Positions 51,423 to 60,375 of a stretch of DNA of 64,000 nt are shown here, in pieces; positions within the stretch are counted from its first letter, which is position 1; each line of letters opens with the position of its first letter. The notes below the pieces were generated by a model that worked only from the letters and a program-made list of their open reading frames with translations, made no database searches and was not told where the DNA came from. The stretch is from Candidatus Bathyarchaeota archaeon (GTDB lineage: Archaea > Thermoproteota > Bathyarchaeia > Bathyarchaeales > Bathycorpusculaceae): positions 62,001-126,000 of the forward strand of contig JAOZHZ010000019.1 in the NCBI GenBank assembly GCA_026014615.1, written 5' to 3'. A program made the translations under genes and the position numbers.

Positions 51423-52655
51423 ATGGCAGGCACAATATACGCAGTTGACTCTGAAACAGGCGCTGCTAAGTGGCAATACTCAATTGGCTTCCCCCTGAAG
51501 TCTTCAGTAGCTGTAGCAAACGGTAAAGTCGTTACGGGTTCAGATGATGGTAGCGTGTATTGTTTGGACTCTGCTACAGGCAATAAGCTGTGGCAAACCG
51601 ATACAGGCGGCATTAAAATCAATCCGAAAATAGCTACAATTGGACTTAACGGAGCCAGCGATGTAAGAGCTTCACCAACAGTGTACAATGATAAGGTGTA
51701 TGTGGGTGCGCTTGACGGAAATCTCTACTGTTTAGACATGAAGACAGGTGTGGTTTCTTGGAAATATCAAACAGGCGGACCTATACTTGCAGCAGTAACA
51801 ATAGCTGACAACGCAATCTATGTTCCATCATCCACCGATAGCCCAAATGGTACCTTCTATAAGCTTGATCTCAGCGGCAACCTGATATGGAAAAAATCTG
51901 TTCCGTATGTTTTGGACTTAACCCCTGGTGCGGGATACTGGCTATTCACAACACCTACATACGCAGACGGCGTAGTTTTCTTACGGAATGCTTTCAGGCT
52001 GAACTATGCTATAAATGCAACCACAGGTGATACAATCTGGACGTATGATGGTCAATACAACCCTGGTACTCCTAGCCAACTCGGCGGCGTTATGCAGATA
52101 AATGCGATGGTATATAGCTACGGAAAGCTGTACTTTAATGACTTCTATGGTATAACCTGCCTCGACGCCAAAAATGGCAGTGTTATATGGACAACTTGGC
52201 TTTCACGGGAGAACTTAGCTCAAGGCTTAGCCTACTCATATGGCAGAATATACACTGTCAGCGAACTCGGTGCATTGTATGTACTCGATGCACTAACTGG
52301 AGACAAAATTTCAGTAAGCACCGATTTTGGTTTCAGCCAGATACGTTCAGCTCCGTCTTTGTACAGTGGAAATCTCTATGTGGGCGCTAACGATTGGAAC
52401 TTACGCTGCTTCGGAGAAGCCAGAGTTATGGGTGACACTCAACCATCGCCAACGATAACCCAGCCAACGACAAATCCCTCTCCTCTGCCATTAGCTAGCT
52501 CAACACCGGTCCAAGCATCAGTTTCGTCGTTGCCGTCTCAGGCAGTTGCTCCATCATCAAGTGTAGAGCCAACAACCACGTACATCGCAATCGCTGTAGC
52601 TGTCGTTGCCATTGTTGCAGTTGCCGCAGCACTTGTGCTAAGAAGACGCAAGTAA
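51423..52655 (+). CDS. secreted PQQ-like beta-propeller protein, part 2 with C-terminal anchor
   Basis: The open frame really begins right after the TGA at 51353; the first ATG is at 51423 but has no ribosome site or signal peptide, so independent synthesis is unlikely. It holds further blades (TIYAVDSETGAAKWQYSIG, SVYCLDSATGNKLWQ, NLYCLDMKTGVVSWKYQ, ALYVLDALTGDKIS), a Pro/Ser/Thr-rich linker and a C-terminal membrane anchor (TTTYIAIAVAVVAIVAVAAALVLRRRK in outline). The anchor closely matches that of the paralogue at 56658, beginning TTTYIAI in both. Confidence 0.78.
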   Translation: MAGTIYAVDSETGAAKWQYSIGFPLKSSVAVANGKVVTGSDDGSVYCLDSATGNKLWQTDTGGIKINPKIATIGLNGASDVRASPTVYNDKVYVGALDGNLYCLDMKTGVVSWKYQTGGPILAAVTIADNAIYVPSSTDSPNGTFYKLDLSGNLIWKKSVPYVLDLTPGAGYWLFTTPTYADGVVFLRNAFRLNYAINATTGDTIWTYDGQYNPGTPSQLGGVMQINAMVYSYGKLYFNDFYGITCLDAKNGSVIWTTWLSRENLAQGLAYSYGRIYTVSELGALYVLDALTGDKISVSTDFGFSQIRSAPSLYSGNLYVGANDWNLRCFGEARVMGDTQPSPTITQPTTNPSPLPLASSTPVQASVSSLPSQAVAPSSSVEPTTTYIAIAVAVVAIVAVAAALVLRRRK

Positions 52656-52657
52656 TT

Positions 52658-52678
52658 TCCCCCTCTCCCCTTTTTTGT
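52658..52678 (+). terminator. T-run terminator of the propeller gene
   Basis: Pyrimidine tract ending in six T, immediately after the stop at 52655. Confidence 0.5.
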
Positions 52679-52713
52679 TAGTAAAAGACATTGGCATAAG
52701 TTTGGGGCTGAGT

Positions 52714-52788
52714 GGGCTCTGGAGGTGAATTTCCAACTTTTGCTTGTTGGTTTTCGTTTCTTCTCTCCTAAGTTTCGTTCCAGAGCCC
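52714..52788. repeat. inverted repeat with 55-base loop
   Basis: GGGCTCTGGA (52714-52723) pairs perfectly with TCCAGAGCCC (52779-52788). The loop contains a smaller hairpin, CCAAC with GTTGG. As RNA it would fold on either strand; whether it is transcribed is unknown. Confidence 0.5.
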
Positions 52789-53309
52789 CAGCAAACCCGC
52801 CGCCAAGTGTTTCGCAGGACGACATAGAGTTTCTTTATGCTCTTTAAAGAATTAAATAAAGTTCCAAAATTGACTGGCGCCGTATGCTTGAAAACCAACC
52901 ACTGATTAAAAAGGGCTGTTTAGTGCGTCTGTTCAACAGGTATCTTTTTGAAGCAAGCATTGTGTTTTTCAATGATTTCTATTGGCAAGACTGAGTTGTG
53001 ATGAGGTTTGTTTTTGCTTAGGCATTAAGAGTGCCCAATCAGCGTTGATTAGTTGTTGGAATATGGCCCCTTTTAGAATATGGAGGTGGCTGGCATATCT
53101 ATTAACCTAAGAGCCTTCCTGACAACACGATCAAGAACATTAAAAACGGAGATTTTAATATAAACGACATGTGCAGAGGGTCGATACCAGTTGGATCTGT
53201 CACTTAATCACTTTTGTGGGCTTAACGCTTGTTGGTTAATGGGAAAATGCTTTATGGGGTTCACAACGGATTTATTATGCCGTCCAGAAAAGAGTGGGGA
53301 GGATTACGC

Positions 53310-54449
53310 GTGAAACCGACGTTGGATTTAGCTAATGAGAGCTTTCGGAACCTGAAGCCCTGCGTGCATGGTGCAGACGTTTTAGAAGCTGCAGACAAAA
53401 CAGGCCGCAGCCGCGAGGACATTTTAGATTTCAGCTCCAGCGTCAACCCACTGGGTCCCTCCGAAAAAGCGCTTCAAGCGGTGACGGCTGGTTTTGGGCA
53501 GATTCCCAGTTACCCCGACTCATGCGCCACCGCCCTGCGCGAAGCCATCGCAAGCCACTACACGGGCGTAACCAAAGATAACGTAATTGTGGGTAACGGG
53601 TCAACGGAGCTTATTTACCTGTTCGCCGAAGCCTTCATGCACAAAGGCGACGTAGCGCTGATTCCCGCGCCCTCATTTGGGGAATACGAGGGCGCCGTCA
53701 GGAAAACGGGTCAGAAAGTCAGGTATGTCAAGCTGGGTAAAAAGTTTCAGGCAGACCCCGAACGGTTCGCGCGGGCGATGACGGGTAAAACAAAGATTGT
53801 CTACTTCTGCAACCCAAACAACCCAACCAGCATCCTAACACCCCCAGAAAAGTTGGCGCAGATAATTCAAGCCGCGCTTGACAAGGATACGTTGGTTTTT
53901 TTGGATGAGGACTTCCTTGAGTTTGTTGACGAAGGCGAAAAGCTTTCGATGATTAACCGAATCAAAGAGTTTCCGAACCTGTTTATTCTGCGGTCATTCA
54001 CCAAAATTTTCGGTTTAACAGGTCTGCGGATTGGCTACGGAATTGCTTCCGAAGATGTTGTCAGCCTTCTGATGAACGCCAAGCTGCCTTGGAACGTGAA
54101 CTGTCTGGGACAAGCAGCAGCCGTTGCCGCCCTCAACGACCAAGAACACCTGCAAAAAACGCTGGATTTAATCAAAGTGGAAAAGACTTTTTTGCTTGGC
54201 AAATTAAAGCGGCTAAGGGGACTGAAGATTTATGCTCCCGACGCCAACTTCATATTCATGGACACACGAAAAACAGGCTTCACCGCCACACAACTTAAAC
54301 AGAAAATGCTCAGCCAAAGCGTGCTGATTCGGGACTGCACCTCCTTTGCAGGCTTAGACGAGTACTACGTGCGGGTCGCGGTTAAGACGCGGCAGGAAAA
54401 CGAGCGGCTGCTGGCGGCATTCAAGCAGAGCTTGGACAAGCAGGTCTGA
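53310..54449 (+). CDS. cobD: PLP aminotransferase-like threonine-phosphate decarboxylase
   Basis: Fold type I PLP enzyme of 379 residues related to HisC. PLP-binding Lys232 lies in RSFTKIFGLTGLRIGYG; other motifs are VNPLGPSEKAL, GNGSTELIYLFAEAF, FCNPNNPTS and FLDEDFLEFVD. The N-terminal HGADVLEAA and IPSYPD, plus the adjoining cbiB, favour L-threonine-O-3-phosphate decarboxylase, which makes aminopropanol phosphate for cobalamin; histidinol-phosphate aminotransferase is the alternative. Start GTG 53310 has GGAGG seven bases upstream; the frame is open 27 codons further. Four bases separate it from cbiB. Symbol follows Salmonella usage. Confidence 0.82.
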   Translation: MKPTLDLANESFRNLKPCVHGADVLEAADKTGRSREDILDFSSSVNPLGPSEKALQAVTAGFGQIPSYPDSCATALREAIASHYTGVTKDNVIVGNGSTELIYLFAEAFMHKGDVALIPAPSFGEYEGAVRKTGQKVRYVKLGKKFQADPERFARAMTGKTKIVYFCNPNNPTSILTPPEKLAQIIQAALDKDTLVFLDEDFLEFVDEGEKLSMINRIKEFPNLFILRSFTKIFGLTGLRIGYGIASEDVVSLLMNAKLPWNVNCLGQAAAVAALNDQEHLQKTLDLIKVEKTFLLGKLKRLRGLKIYAPDANFIFMDTRKTGFTATQLKQKMLSQSVLIRDCTSFAGLDEYYVRVAVKTRQENERLLAAFKQSLDKQV

Positions 54450-54453
54450 GAGC

Positions 54454-55425
54454 ATGTTCCTGTTTAACTTGTCCTTCTTTATTGAGTCGGTTCTGATTTT
54501 TGTCTTAGCCTTTTTCATAGACATTGTGTTTGGGGAAATTCCTGACCGCGCGCACCCTACAGTATGGATGGGCAAAGTAATCGACTTTCTCAAACCCAGA
54601 CTGAAAAGCCCGAATCCAAGGGTGGAAAAAGCTAAAGGTGTGTTTCTGTGCGTTAGTGTTATGGCGCTTTTTGGGGGGGCGTCCTTTCTGATTTTGTGGG
54701 CGTTTCGGCAGATTCCGGGCTGGGGCTGGCTAATATACATCGTAGTCGCTGCGCTTATGTTGAAAACCACGTTTGCCCTCAAATGCATGCGCTACTACAC
54801 GTACCCCATCGAGAAAGCCCTCAAAAGCAGGGACATGGCTTCCGCAAGGAAATGGATGCACTTCATCGTGCGTCGGGACCCAAACGAACTTGACGAACGC
54901 CATATAACCTCAGCGGCAGTGGAATCCATCGCCGAAAGCACCACCGACGGCGTAACCTCCCCGTTCTTCTTCTTCGCCCTGTTCGGGGTTCCAGGCGCCT
55001 ACGCCTTCAGAGTCATCAACACCTTAGACTCAATGGTGGGCTACAAAGACCCTGTGAACATAAACATCGGCTGGTTCAGCGCAAGAATGGACACCATAAC
55101 CAACTATGTGCCCACCAGAATCACCGCGGTTCTGATGGTTGCCGCCGCAGCGTTGGCGGGTGCCGACTGGCGCAGTTCATGGCGCATCCTCAAACGCGAC
55201 AAAAACAAAACCGCAAGCCCAAACGCAGGCTACACCATATCCGCCATGGCAGGAGCCCTAAACACACAACTGGAAAAAGAAGGACACTACACGTTAGGTG
55301 ACGCCAAAAGATCTGCGCCAACCGACATCACCAAAGCATGGCGAATCATGCAGCTCACCACTTTCCTGTTCGGCGCGGCTGTGGTTTTGCCAATTCTAGC
55401 ACTTGAAGCACTACTGCTATTCTAA
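54454..55425 (+). CDS. cbiB: adenosylcobinamide-phosphate synthase CbiB
   Basis: Membrane enzyme that joins aminopropanol phosphate to adenosylcobyric acid. The 323-residue protein has about four or five helices and family signatures: IDIVFGEIPDRAHPTVWMGK near 25-40, RRDPNELDERHITSAAVESIAESTTDGVTSPFFFF, NTLDSMVGYKD, and ASPNAGYTISAMAGAL. It is the second gene of the pair with threonine-phosphate decarboxylase, four bases apart, which supports both assignments. Confidence 0.95.
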   Translation: MFLFNLSFFIESVLIFVLAFFIDIVFGEIPDRAHPTVWMGKVIDFLKPRLKSPNPRVEKAKGVFLCVSVMALFGGASFLILWAFRQIPGWGWLIYIVVAALMLKTTFALKCMRYYTYPIEKALKSRDMASARKWMHFIVRRDPNELDERHITSAAVESIAESTTDGVTSPFFFFALFGVPGAYAFRVINTLDSMVGYKDPVNINIGWFSARMDTITNYVPTRITAVLMVAAAALAGADWRSSWRILKRDKNKTASPNAGYTISAMAGALNTQLEKEGHYTLGDAKRSAPTDITKAWRIMQLTTFLFGAAVVLPILALEALLLF

Positions 55426-55575
55426 AGCCAAAGAGACACCGCGCTTTCACGGAAACGTGGCGCTCTCAAACGGGTTACAAATGTTGCACACTCGTGCAGT
55501 CACATATCTTTAAACCAAACGCCACATTGGACATCCACGCCAAACGCCAAACCCTTTCAGCGGAGGTGAAATTTT

Positions 55576-55803
55576 TTGTCAAAAAGTAACACTGTCGCAA
55601 ACATTCACAGCAATAGCCGAAGCTCACGGGTAGGCGTCATGCAAGAATTCGACATCCCTGAGCCGAAAGAAGCTGAACACAACATGCTGAAGTGCCCCAT
55701 CTGCAACGCCATTTTTGCTTCTAAAGAAGATTACATCAGTCACGCGTTAGCTAAACATCAACCTGCTGTGCAGGAAATGGAGATGAGTCCAGCAACAACA
55801 TAA
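55576..55803 (+). CDS. small C2H2 zinc-finger protein
   Basis: A 75-residue protein with one classical finger, CPICNAIFASKEDYISHALAKH (Cys-x2-Cys-x12-His-x4-His) at about 40-61, flanked by flexible Ser/Asn- and Glu/Met-rich tails. TTG start with GGAGG upstream (CAGCGGAGGTGAAATT). Small single-finger proteins of this kind are common in archaea; most are unstudied and may bind DNA or proteins. Between cobalamin genes and a HAD phosphatase, without clear operon linkage. Confidence 0.65.
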   Translation: MSKSNTVANIHSNSRSSRVGVMQEFDIPEPKEAEHNMLKCPICNAIFASKEDYISHALAKHQPAVQEMEMSPATT

Positions 55804-55893
55804 ACCAAAAACAGTTCTGATGCAACGCACCAACGGTGCACATACGCGAAAGGTTAATACCTAAAACGACAACACGCCTAAAGAGGAACACAC

Positions 55894-56634
55894 TTGGAAA
55901 ACGACACCACCAAACCCGCTCAGACTAGTGCGGTTCTCTTTGACATGGACGGCGTGCTCGTAGACGTCACCGACTCCTATCGAAAAGTCATCCAAGAAAC
56001 CGTCCGTTTCTTCTCAGGAAAAGAAGCTGAGTCGCAAGAGATTCAGGAATTCAAACAGAGAGGCGGCTACAACAACGACTGGGACCTCACCCAAGCCATC
56101 CTCACAAAACAGGGCAAAACCGTGCCCAAAACGGAAATAATCAGTAAGTTTCAGGAACTTTACCTTGGCAGCCAAGGCAGAGCGGGCTATATTGAAAACG
56201 AGAAATGGCTTCTGCCCAAGTCACAGTTGGAAAAGCTGCGCGAAAGCTTCCGTTTAGGCATCGTCACGGGCAGACCACGCTGCGAGACGACATATGTGCT
56301 TAGGAAATTTGGGGTGGAAACCTTTTTTGACGCAGTTGTGGCGATGGAGGATTATCCGCCAGAGAAAGCTAAGCCTGACCCGACGCCGATTAAGCTGGCG
56401 CTGGAAAAACTGGGCAAGCAGGAGGCGGTTTATGTGGGTGACAGCGTCGACGACATTTCCGCAGCGAAACGCGCAGGAGTTAGGGCGTTTGGTTGCATCC
56501 CGCCAAACGTTTCGAACGGACGCCTTAAACAGCTGCTGTTAGGGCAGGGCGCAGAAAAAGTCCTCAACAGCATCCAAGATATAACCAGAGTTCTCCTAAC
56601 CAAAACTGCCACAGAAAACGGCCTTCGCGACTAA
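55894..56634 (+). CDS. HAD-superfamily IA phosphatase
   Basis: A 246-residue HAD phosphatase. Motif I is LFDMDGVLVDVTDSYRK (nucleophile Asp17, Asp19), motif II GIVTGRPR, motif III KPDPTPIKLA and motif IV YVGDSVDDISAAKRAG. The VDVTDSYRKVIQET form of motif I resembles the TIGR01548 subgroup, often found with histidinol-phosphate-aminotransferase-like genes; such a gene is 1.4 kb upstream here. Substrate unknown; a step in cobalamin or amino acid metabolism is possible. TTG start. Confidence 0.8.
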   Translation: MENDTTKPAQTSAVLFDMDGVLVDVTDSYRKVIQETVRFFSGKEAESQEIQEFKQRGGYNNDWDLTQAILTKQGKTVPKTEIISKFQELYLGSQGRAGYIENEKWLLPKSQLEKLRESFRLGIVTGRPRCETTYVLRKFGVETFFDAVVAMEDYPPEKAKPDPTPIKLALEKLGKQEAVYVGDSVDDISAAKRAGVRAFGCIPPNVSNGRLKQLLLGQGAEKVLNSIQDITRVLLTKTATENGLRD

Positions 56635-56657
56635 AAAGAAAAAGGAAGTTTGTGTGC

Positions 56658-59396
56658 TTATTTGCGTCTTTTAAGGAACACTGCTGATACAGCTACTGCT
56701 ATTATGATTGCTGCTGCGCCTATGGCTATGTAGGTCGTTGTTGGCGTACCGCTGGTTGGCTGTGGAGCCTGACTTGGTGAGGGCGAAACTGGTGCTGAGG
56801 CGGAAGTTGCTGGAGGCGGTGTTGTACCTGATGGTGCTGTCTGAACAGGTGTGGATTGAGTAGTAGCTGGTTGTGCTGATAGCGAGTCTGCTGTTTCTAC
56901 TCCGAAGTGGGTTTCGGCGGAGGAGGGCCAGTATGATTTGCTTCCTGCGAATTCTGCGGTGACTGTGTAGAGTCCTGGAACTGGTGGTTGCCACATTATC
57001 GCGAAGTTGCCGGTGATGTCGCTGGTTGCTGTGCCTAGGTCTTGGAAGTTGCCGTTGGGGTCAATGGCTGTTAGATGTACTTTGACTCCGTTTGCGTCTT
57101 CGGGTTTTGCTTGCTGCTGGTACAGGTATTCCATCCATGAGTCCATGTTTTCATCGGCTATTGCTGGTGTGCCTATGGCTCCAGGCGATTGGTCAGTGAC
57201 TGTGCCTTTTATGAGCACTTGGCTTCCTTGAGTGATTACGTCGTTCTGAACCATTGCAGTAGTAGCGCTTGGTCCTTTTCCATAGCAGTATACGTTGTTG
57301 TCGTAGTAGTTTAGCCCCACTACAAAGCCGTCTGCAACTACTGCTGAACCGTAGTGTAGAACCTTCCAAAGTTCAGCTCCGTCTGAGGCGTTGATGCAGC
57401 GTAGGTATGAGCCGCGCCAGAGGGGATTTGTGCGCCAGAGTGGACTCGAATAAATGAAGATTTTACCGTCGGCAACACAGGCTAACTGTGCCGGGTAGTC
57501 TCCGAAGGGGGATTCGTAGCCAATTTGTGTTGGTGTATATGTCCAAAGAAGTTCTCCGGTAGTTATGTTGTAGCTGTAGACTGTTCCGCCGCATAGGTAC
57601 GTGTAGGATATGAGCATTCCTTGGTAGATGTTGTTGGGCATGCCGTAGTATTTCATGGGGTCTTCGGGTTCTGTTGGACCCCAAAGGGGTTGTCCAGTTT
57701 CAAGGCTGTAGCCCCATCTTTGTTTTGTCTGCACACAGGAGAAGAGGAAAACACCGTCTTCTGGGTCCACGTCGCCCATGCTAATGGTTTTGTTGCCTGC
57801 TGATGAAGGTGGTGTGAAGGTGCGGTTCCAAAGTAATGAACCAATTGCGCCCTTTGCAGGGTCAAGATTCAACGCCCACAATTGTCCCAAGGTTATTCCA
57901 TTTTCATTGTTGCTTCCTGCGGTTCCACCTATGACTAACTGATTTTCACGTACTGTAAGGATGTTGCCTGGCACGTTGGGTATTGATACGTTAATCGAGT
58001 AACCGTGGCTTCCGTCAAATGTGTAGTTCAAGTAAGGTCTCCAGCTGAAGTAATTATTGCCTGAGAAGCCTGAGTAGTCACCGTTTTGGTATTGTTGTTG
58101 GGTTCCTTTCCACCATATGGCTTGAGTAGTGTTCCAACACTGCAGATAGTATTGGGGCGCATCGGGAGTTCCGGTGTTTACTATGTTGTAGCTTAGTATA
58201 CTGCCGTCCTTGCCATAAACCGCTGTGCCTCCACGTGGCCCGAATGGACCACCACCGCTGGTAGCCCAAGATGGAACGTTATTGATGCTACAGATGTAGT
58301 TGTTTGTGTAGGCGTCGTACATTAGCCATGTGTTGGGCGTTTCTGCGGTTGTGCTCCATAAGTATGGGTAACCGCCCATCTGGTTGGGCAGTTCAATGTC
58401 GATTATTTGCGCAAATGCTATTGACTGCTGTGTGATTCCACCATGTGAATCAAAGCCCCCGCCTGCTCCAGTTACTGGTCCGGTAGTGTTATAGAAAAGC
58501 AATTGGTCACCGGTGTACAGATCAAGAACGTAGTAGCCTTCCCGCATTTCAGAGTTGGGTGCGTTGTAGTATATTCTGCCGTTTAGAATTATTGGGTTGA
58601 AGTTGATGCCTTCGTAGTGGGATGTAGTGTAGCCAAGGTCGCCAAATCGCGCGTCCATAAGTCCTCCGAAACACGCGGGGGTCTTCCACATGACGTGGGA
58701 GCTCTCCGGTGCTGTGCCGTAGCCGAAGTTTGTTGTAGGTCCGACATTTTGTGCTGCTCCACCAAGCCAATTTCCTGTAAGTGGCCACCAGTGAACGTTC
58801 GCGCTGTTTATAGGGCGGGTCCAGAACCCTGTTGGGAGAGGTGCCTCTTGCCATAATTGCAGGGGCTCATTTGTTACGGTGAATGTTATTGGGTCGCTTA
58901 CGCTGGGTTCGTAGGTGTCGTTTACGTTTGCATATCCAAAGCTTGTGGGTCCCCAGTTTGGTGGGTATGGTTCTCCGGTTATTATGTGTCCAGGGAATTT
59001 AGCGACAACTGTGTATGTGCCGACTAATGTGGGTGTGTAGAAGGCGTATCCTCCACCCACCGGATCCGATTTGAATGGTCCTAAGATTTCTTTTTCTGCA
59101 TCGGGTCTGGTGATTTCCAGAGTGAAGTTCCATCTGTCGCCGAATGCGCCGCTTGCTGTTGGTGGCGGTGAAACTCCAAGCCAATAGATGAACTTCTCTT
59201 GTTGGTTTACGCCAATGACGTTGTTGTATGCAACTACGTATGTCCAGGTTGGTATGTTCCAAGGAGGATCGTGCGCGTTGACGGTTGGCATAAATATGGG
59301 AAGCGTTGAGATTGAAAGTATTATTGTTAGAGCTGCTGCGAACACCATTTGTTTCTTATTATTTTTCATGTTGGGTTTAAAAAAAGGTTTAACCAT
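56658..59396 (-). CDS. large secreted PQQ-like beta-propeller protein with Ig-like domain and anchor
   Basis: A 912-residue exported protein. The start is ATG 59396 (MVKPFFKPNMKNNKK), preceded by GGAG. A signal peptide (FAAALTIILSISTLPIFMPTVNA) leads to a beta-rich N-terminal domain (TFTVTNEP), a propeller region (GRIYYNAPNSEM, YVLDLYTGDQLLFYN, GTVYSYNITTGELLWTY, CINASDGAELWKV), then a carboxypeptidase-regulatory or Ig-like domain (NGVKVHLTAIDPNG, GLYTVTAEFAGSKSYWPS), a Pro/Thr linker and TTTYIAIGAAAIIIAV...KRRK anchor. Intact paralogue of the split gene at 50025-52655. Adhesion or polymer binding at the cell surface is possible, function unknown. Confidence 0.8.
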   Translation of the reverse strand: MVKPFFKPNMKNNKKQMVFAAALTIILSISTLPIFMPTVNAHDPPWNIPTWTYVVAYNNVIGVNQQEKFIYWLGVSPPPTASGAFGDRWNFTLEITRPDAEKEILGPFKSDPVGGGYAFYTPTLVGTYTVVAKFPGHIITGEPYPPNWGPTSFGYANVNDTYEPSVSDPITFTVTNEPLQLWQEAPLPTGFWTRPINSANVHWWPLTGNWLGGAAQNVGPTTNFGYGTAPESSHVMWKTPACFGGLMDARFGDLGYTTSHYEGINFNPIILNGRIYYNAPNSEMREGYYVLDLYTGDQLLFYNTTGPVTGAGGGFDSHGGITQQSIAFAQIIDIELPNQMGGYPYLWSTTAETPNTWLMYDAYTNNYICSINNVPSWATSGGGPFGPRGGTAVYGKDGSILSYNIVNTGTPDAPQYYLQCWNTTQAIWWKGTQQQYQNGDYSGFSGNNYFSWRPYLNYTFDGSHGYSINVSIPNVPGNILTVRENQLVIGGTAGSNNENGITLGQLWALNLDPAKGAIGSLLWNRTFTPPSSAGNKTISMGDVDPEDGVFLFSCVQTKQRWGYSLETGQPLWGPTEPEDPMKYYGMPNNIYQGMLISYTYLCGGTVYSYNITTGELLWTYTPTQIGYESPFGDYPAQLACVADGKIFIYSSPLWRTNPLWRGSYLRCINASDGAELWKVLHYGSAVVADGFVVGLNYYDNNVYCYGKGPSATTAMVQNDVITQGSQVLIKGTVTDQSPGAIGTPAIADENMDSWMEYLYQQQAKPEDANGVKVHLTAIDPNGNFQDLGTATSDITGNFAIMWQPPVPGLYTVTAEFAGSKSYWPSSAETHFGVETADSLSAQPATTQSTPVQTAPSGTTPPPATSASAPVSPSPSQAPQPTSGTPTTTYIAIGAAAIIIAVAVSAVFLKRRK

Positions 59397-59595
59397 TTTC
59401 TTTTCTCCATCTAATTGGAATCGAATATATTTTGATTCTATATTTAACATTTTACAGACCTTTGATTCAACTAGCACTCACAAAAATTAATTTCAAAACA
59501 GAACACTGAACATTCAAATGGCTCTTCGGGCAAGGAGAAAGAATAATGCAGAAGAAAGACAAGTTAAACCTAAAAAGCCGCGAAATGCCCCTCTT

Positions 59596-60375
59596 TCAAT
59601 CGGAAAGATATGCGGCAACGTTGACGGGTTTCTTTATGATGCTTTTTAGTTCCGCAAGTTTCTCTTCGGGCAAAGCCGCCAAGACAACGGTTGCTGGTCC
59701 CGCCGACTTCTCTACATCAACCGCGTCTTGTTCTGCAATTTTGAATTTTAGTTTTGCGCCTTCTGCTAAGGTTTTGACTTCGTGGGCGATGCCTGTTGAC
59801 CCCACGGGTATGATTTCGTGCACAAACTCCAGCTTTTGAAGCGCCAAGATGTCTGTTGATTCTGCCATTTTGTCTTTGTTTTCTGGGGCAACTACTTCTG
59901 CTCCGACACAGGGAACGCCCACAGCTACCACGGCATCGCCTGCTTTGGCAGTTCCAATTTTGAGCTGTTTCTTTTGGCAGGTTCCTACCACAGTTACGCC
60001 TATGCCCGTCTGCTCCACTGCGATGTTCTTTTCTGTGCTACCCGTCACCGCCAGCTTTGGGTCTAAGCCTGCCTTTTCCGCTTCCTCTCTGATGCCCCGC
60101 AGGATTTCGGCGCCCAACGGCTCAGGCTCCACACCCAACGCGTCAACCACGCAAACTAGATTTGCACCAACCGCCAAAACCTCCATTAACGCCGCCCTCG
60201 CAGTAAACTTGCCCAAAATTAAGCCGTCAACTTTCAGCTTGTCCAGTGGTTTAGGACCGATGCCTCCTGCGGAGTCGCAGCCGACAACCAGAACTTCGCC
60301 TCGGTTGAATTCGAAAAACAGAACGTCTCGGTTGGTTTTTACAGGAAAAGGAAGGAAGGGTGGGGTGGGGGTCAA
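59596..60375 (-). CDS. AIR-synthase-like protein, candidate alpha-ribazole kinase
   Basis: A 259-residue protein of the PurM/ThiL/HypE superfamily: an N-terminal Asp-containing strand (VVGCDSAGGIGPKP), then KFTARAALMEVLAVGANLVCVVDALGVEP, and a C-terminal domain with HEIIPVGSTGIAHEVKTLAEG and DVEKSAGPATVVL. The TTG start overlaps the stop of the membrane gene before it (TTGA), so the two are translated together. The pairing of an AIRS-like protein with an ECF-type membrane protein next to a CobT homologue resembles the CblS/CblT alpha-ribazole salvage pair of some Firmicutes. That function is inferred; a ThiL-like kinase is the alternative. Confidence 0.6.
   Translation of the reverse strand: MTPTPPFLPFPVKTNRDVLFFEFNRGEVLVVGCDSAGGIGPKPLDKLKVDGLILGKFTARAALMEVLAVGANLVCVVDALGVEPEPLGAEILRGIREEAEKAGLDPKLAVTGSTEKNIAVEQTGIGVTVVGTCQKKQLKIGTAKAGDAVVAVGVPCVGAEVVAPENKDKMAESTDILALQKLEFVHEIIPVGSTGIAHEVKTLAEGAKLKFKIAEQDAVDVEKSAGPATVVLAALPEEKLAELKSIIKKPVNVAAYLSD

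Larger units (their letters stand above)
52656..53309. other. long intergenic region with terminator and hairpin
   Basis: A 654-base region without a convincing gene. CCCCTCTCCCC and six T (52661-52676) end the propeller transcript. A long-loop inverted repeat occupies 52714-52788. The remainder is AT-rich with TATA-like TTTTAATATAAA near 53154. The next gene starts at a GTG with GGAGG before it. Confidence 0.5.

Noticed and set aside
51423-52655. Second propeller part as an independent gene from ATG 51423.
   Set aside because: No ribosome site, no signal peptide and continuous in-frame homology across the TGA; better read as one split gene.
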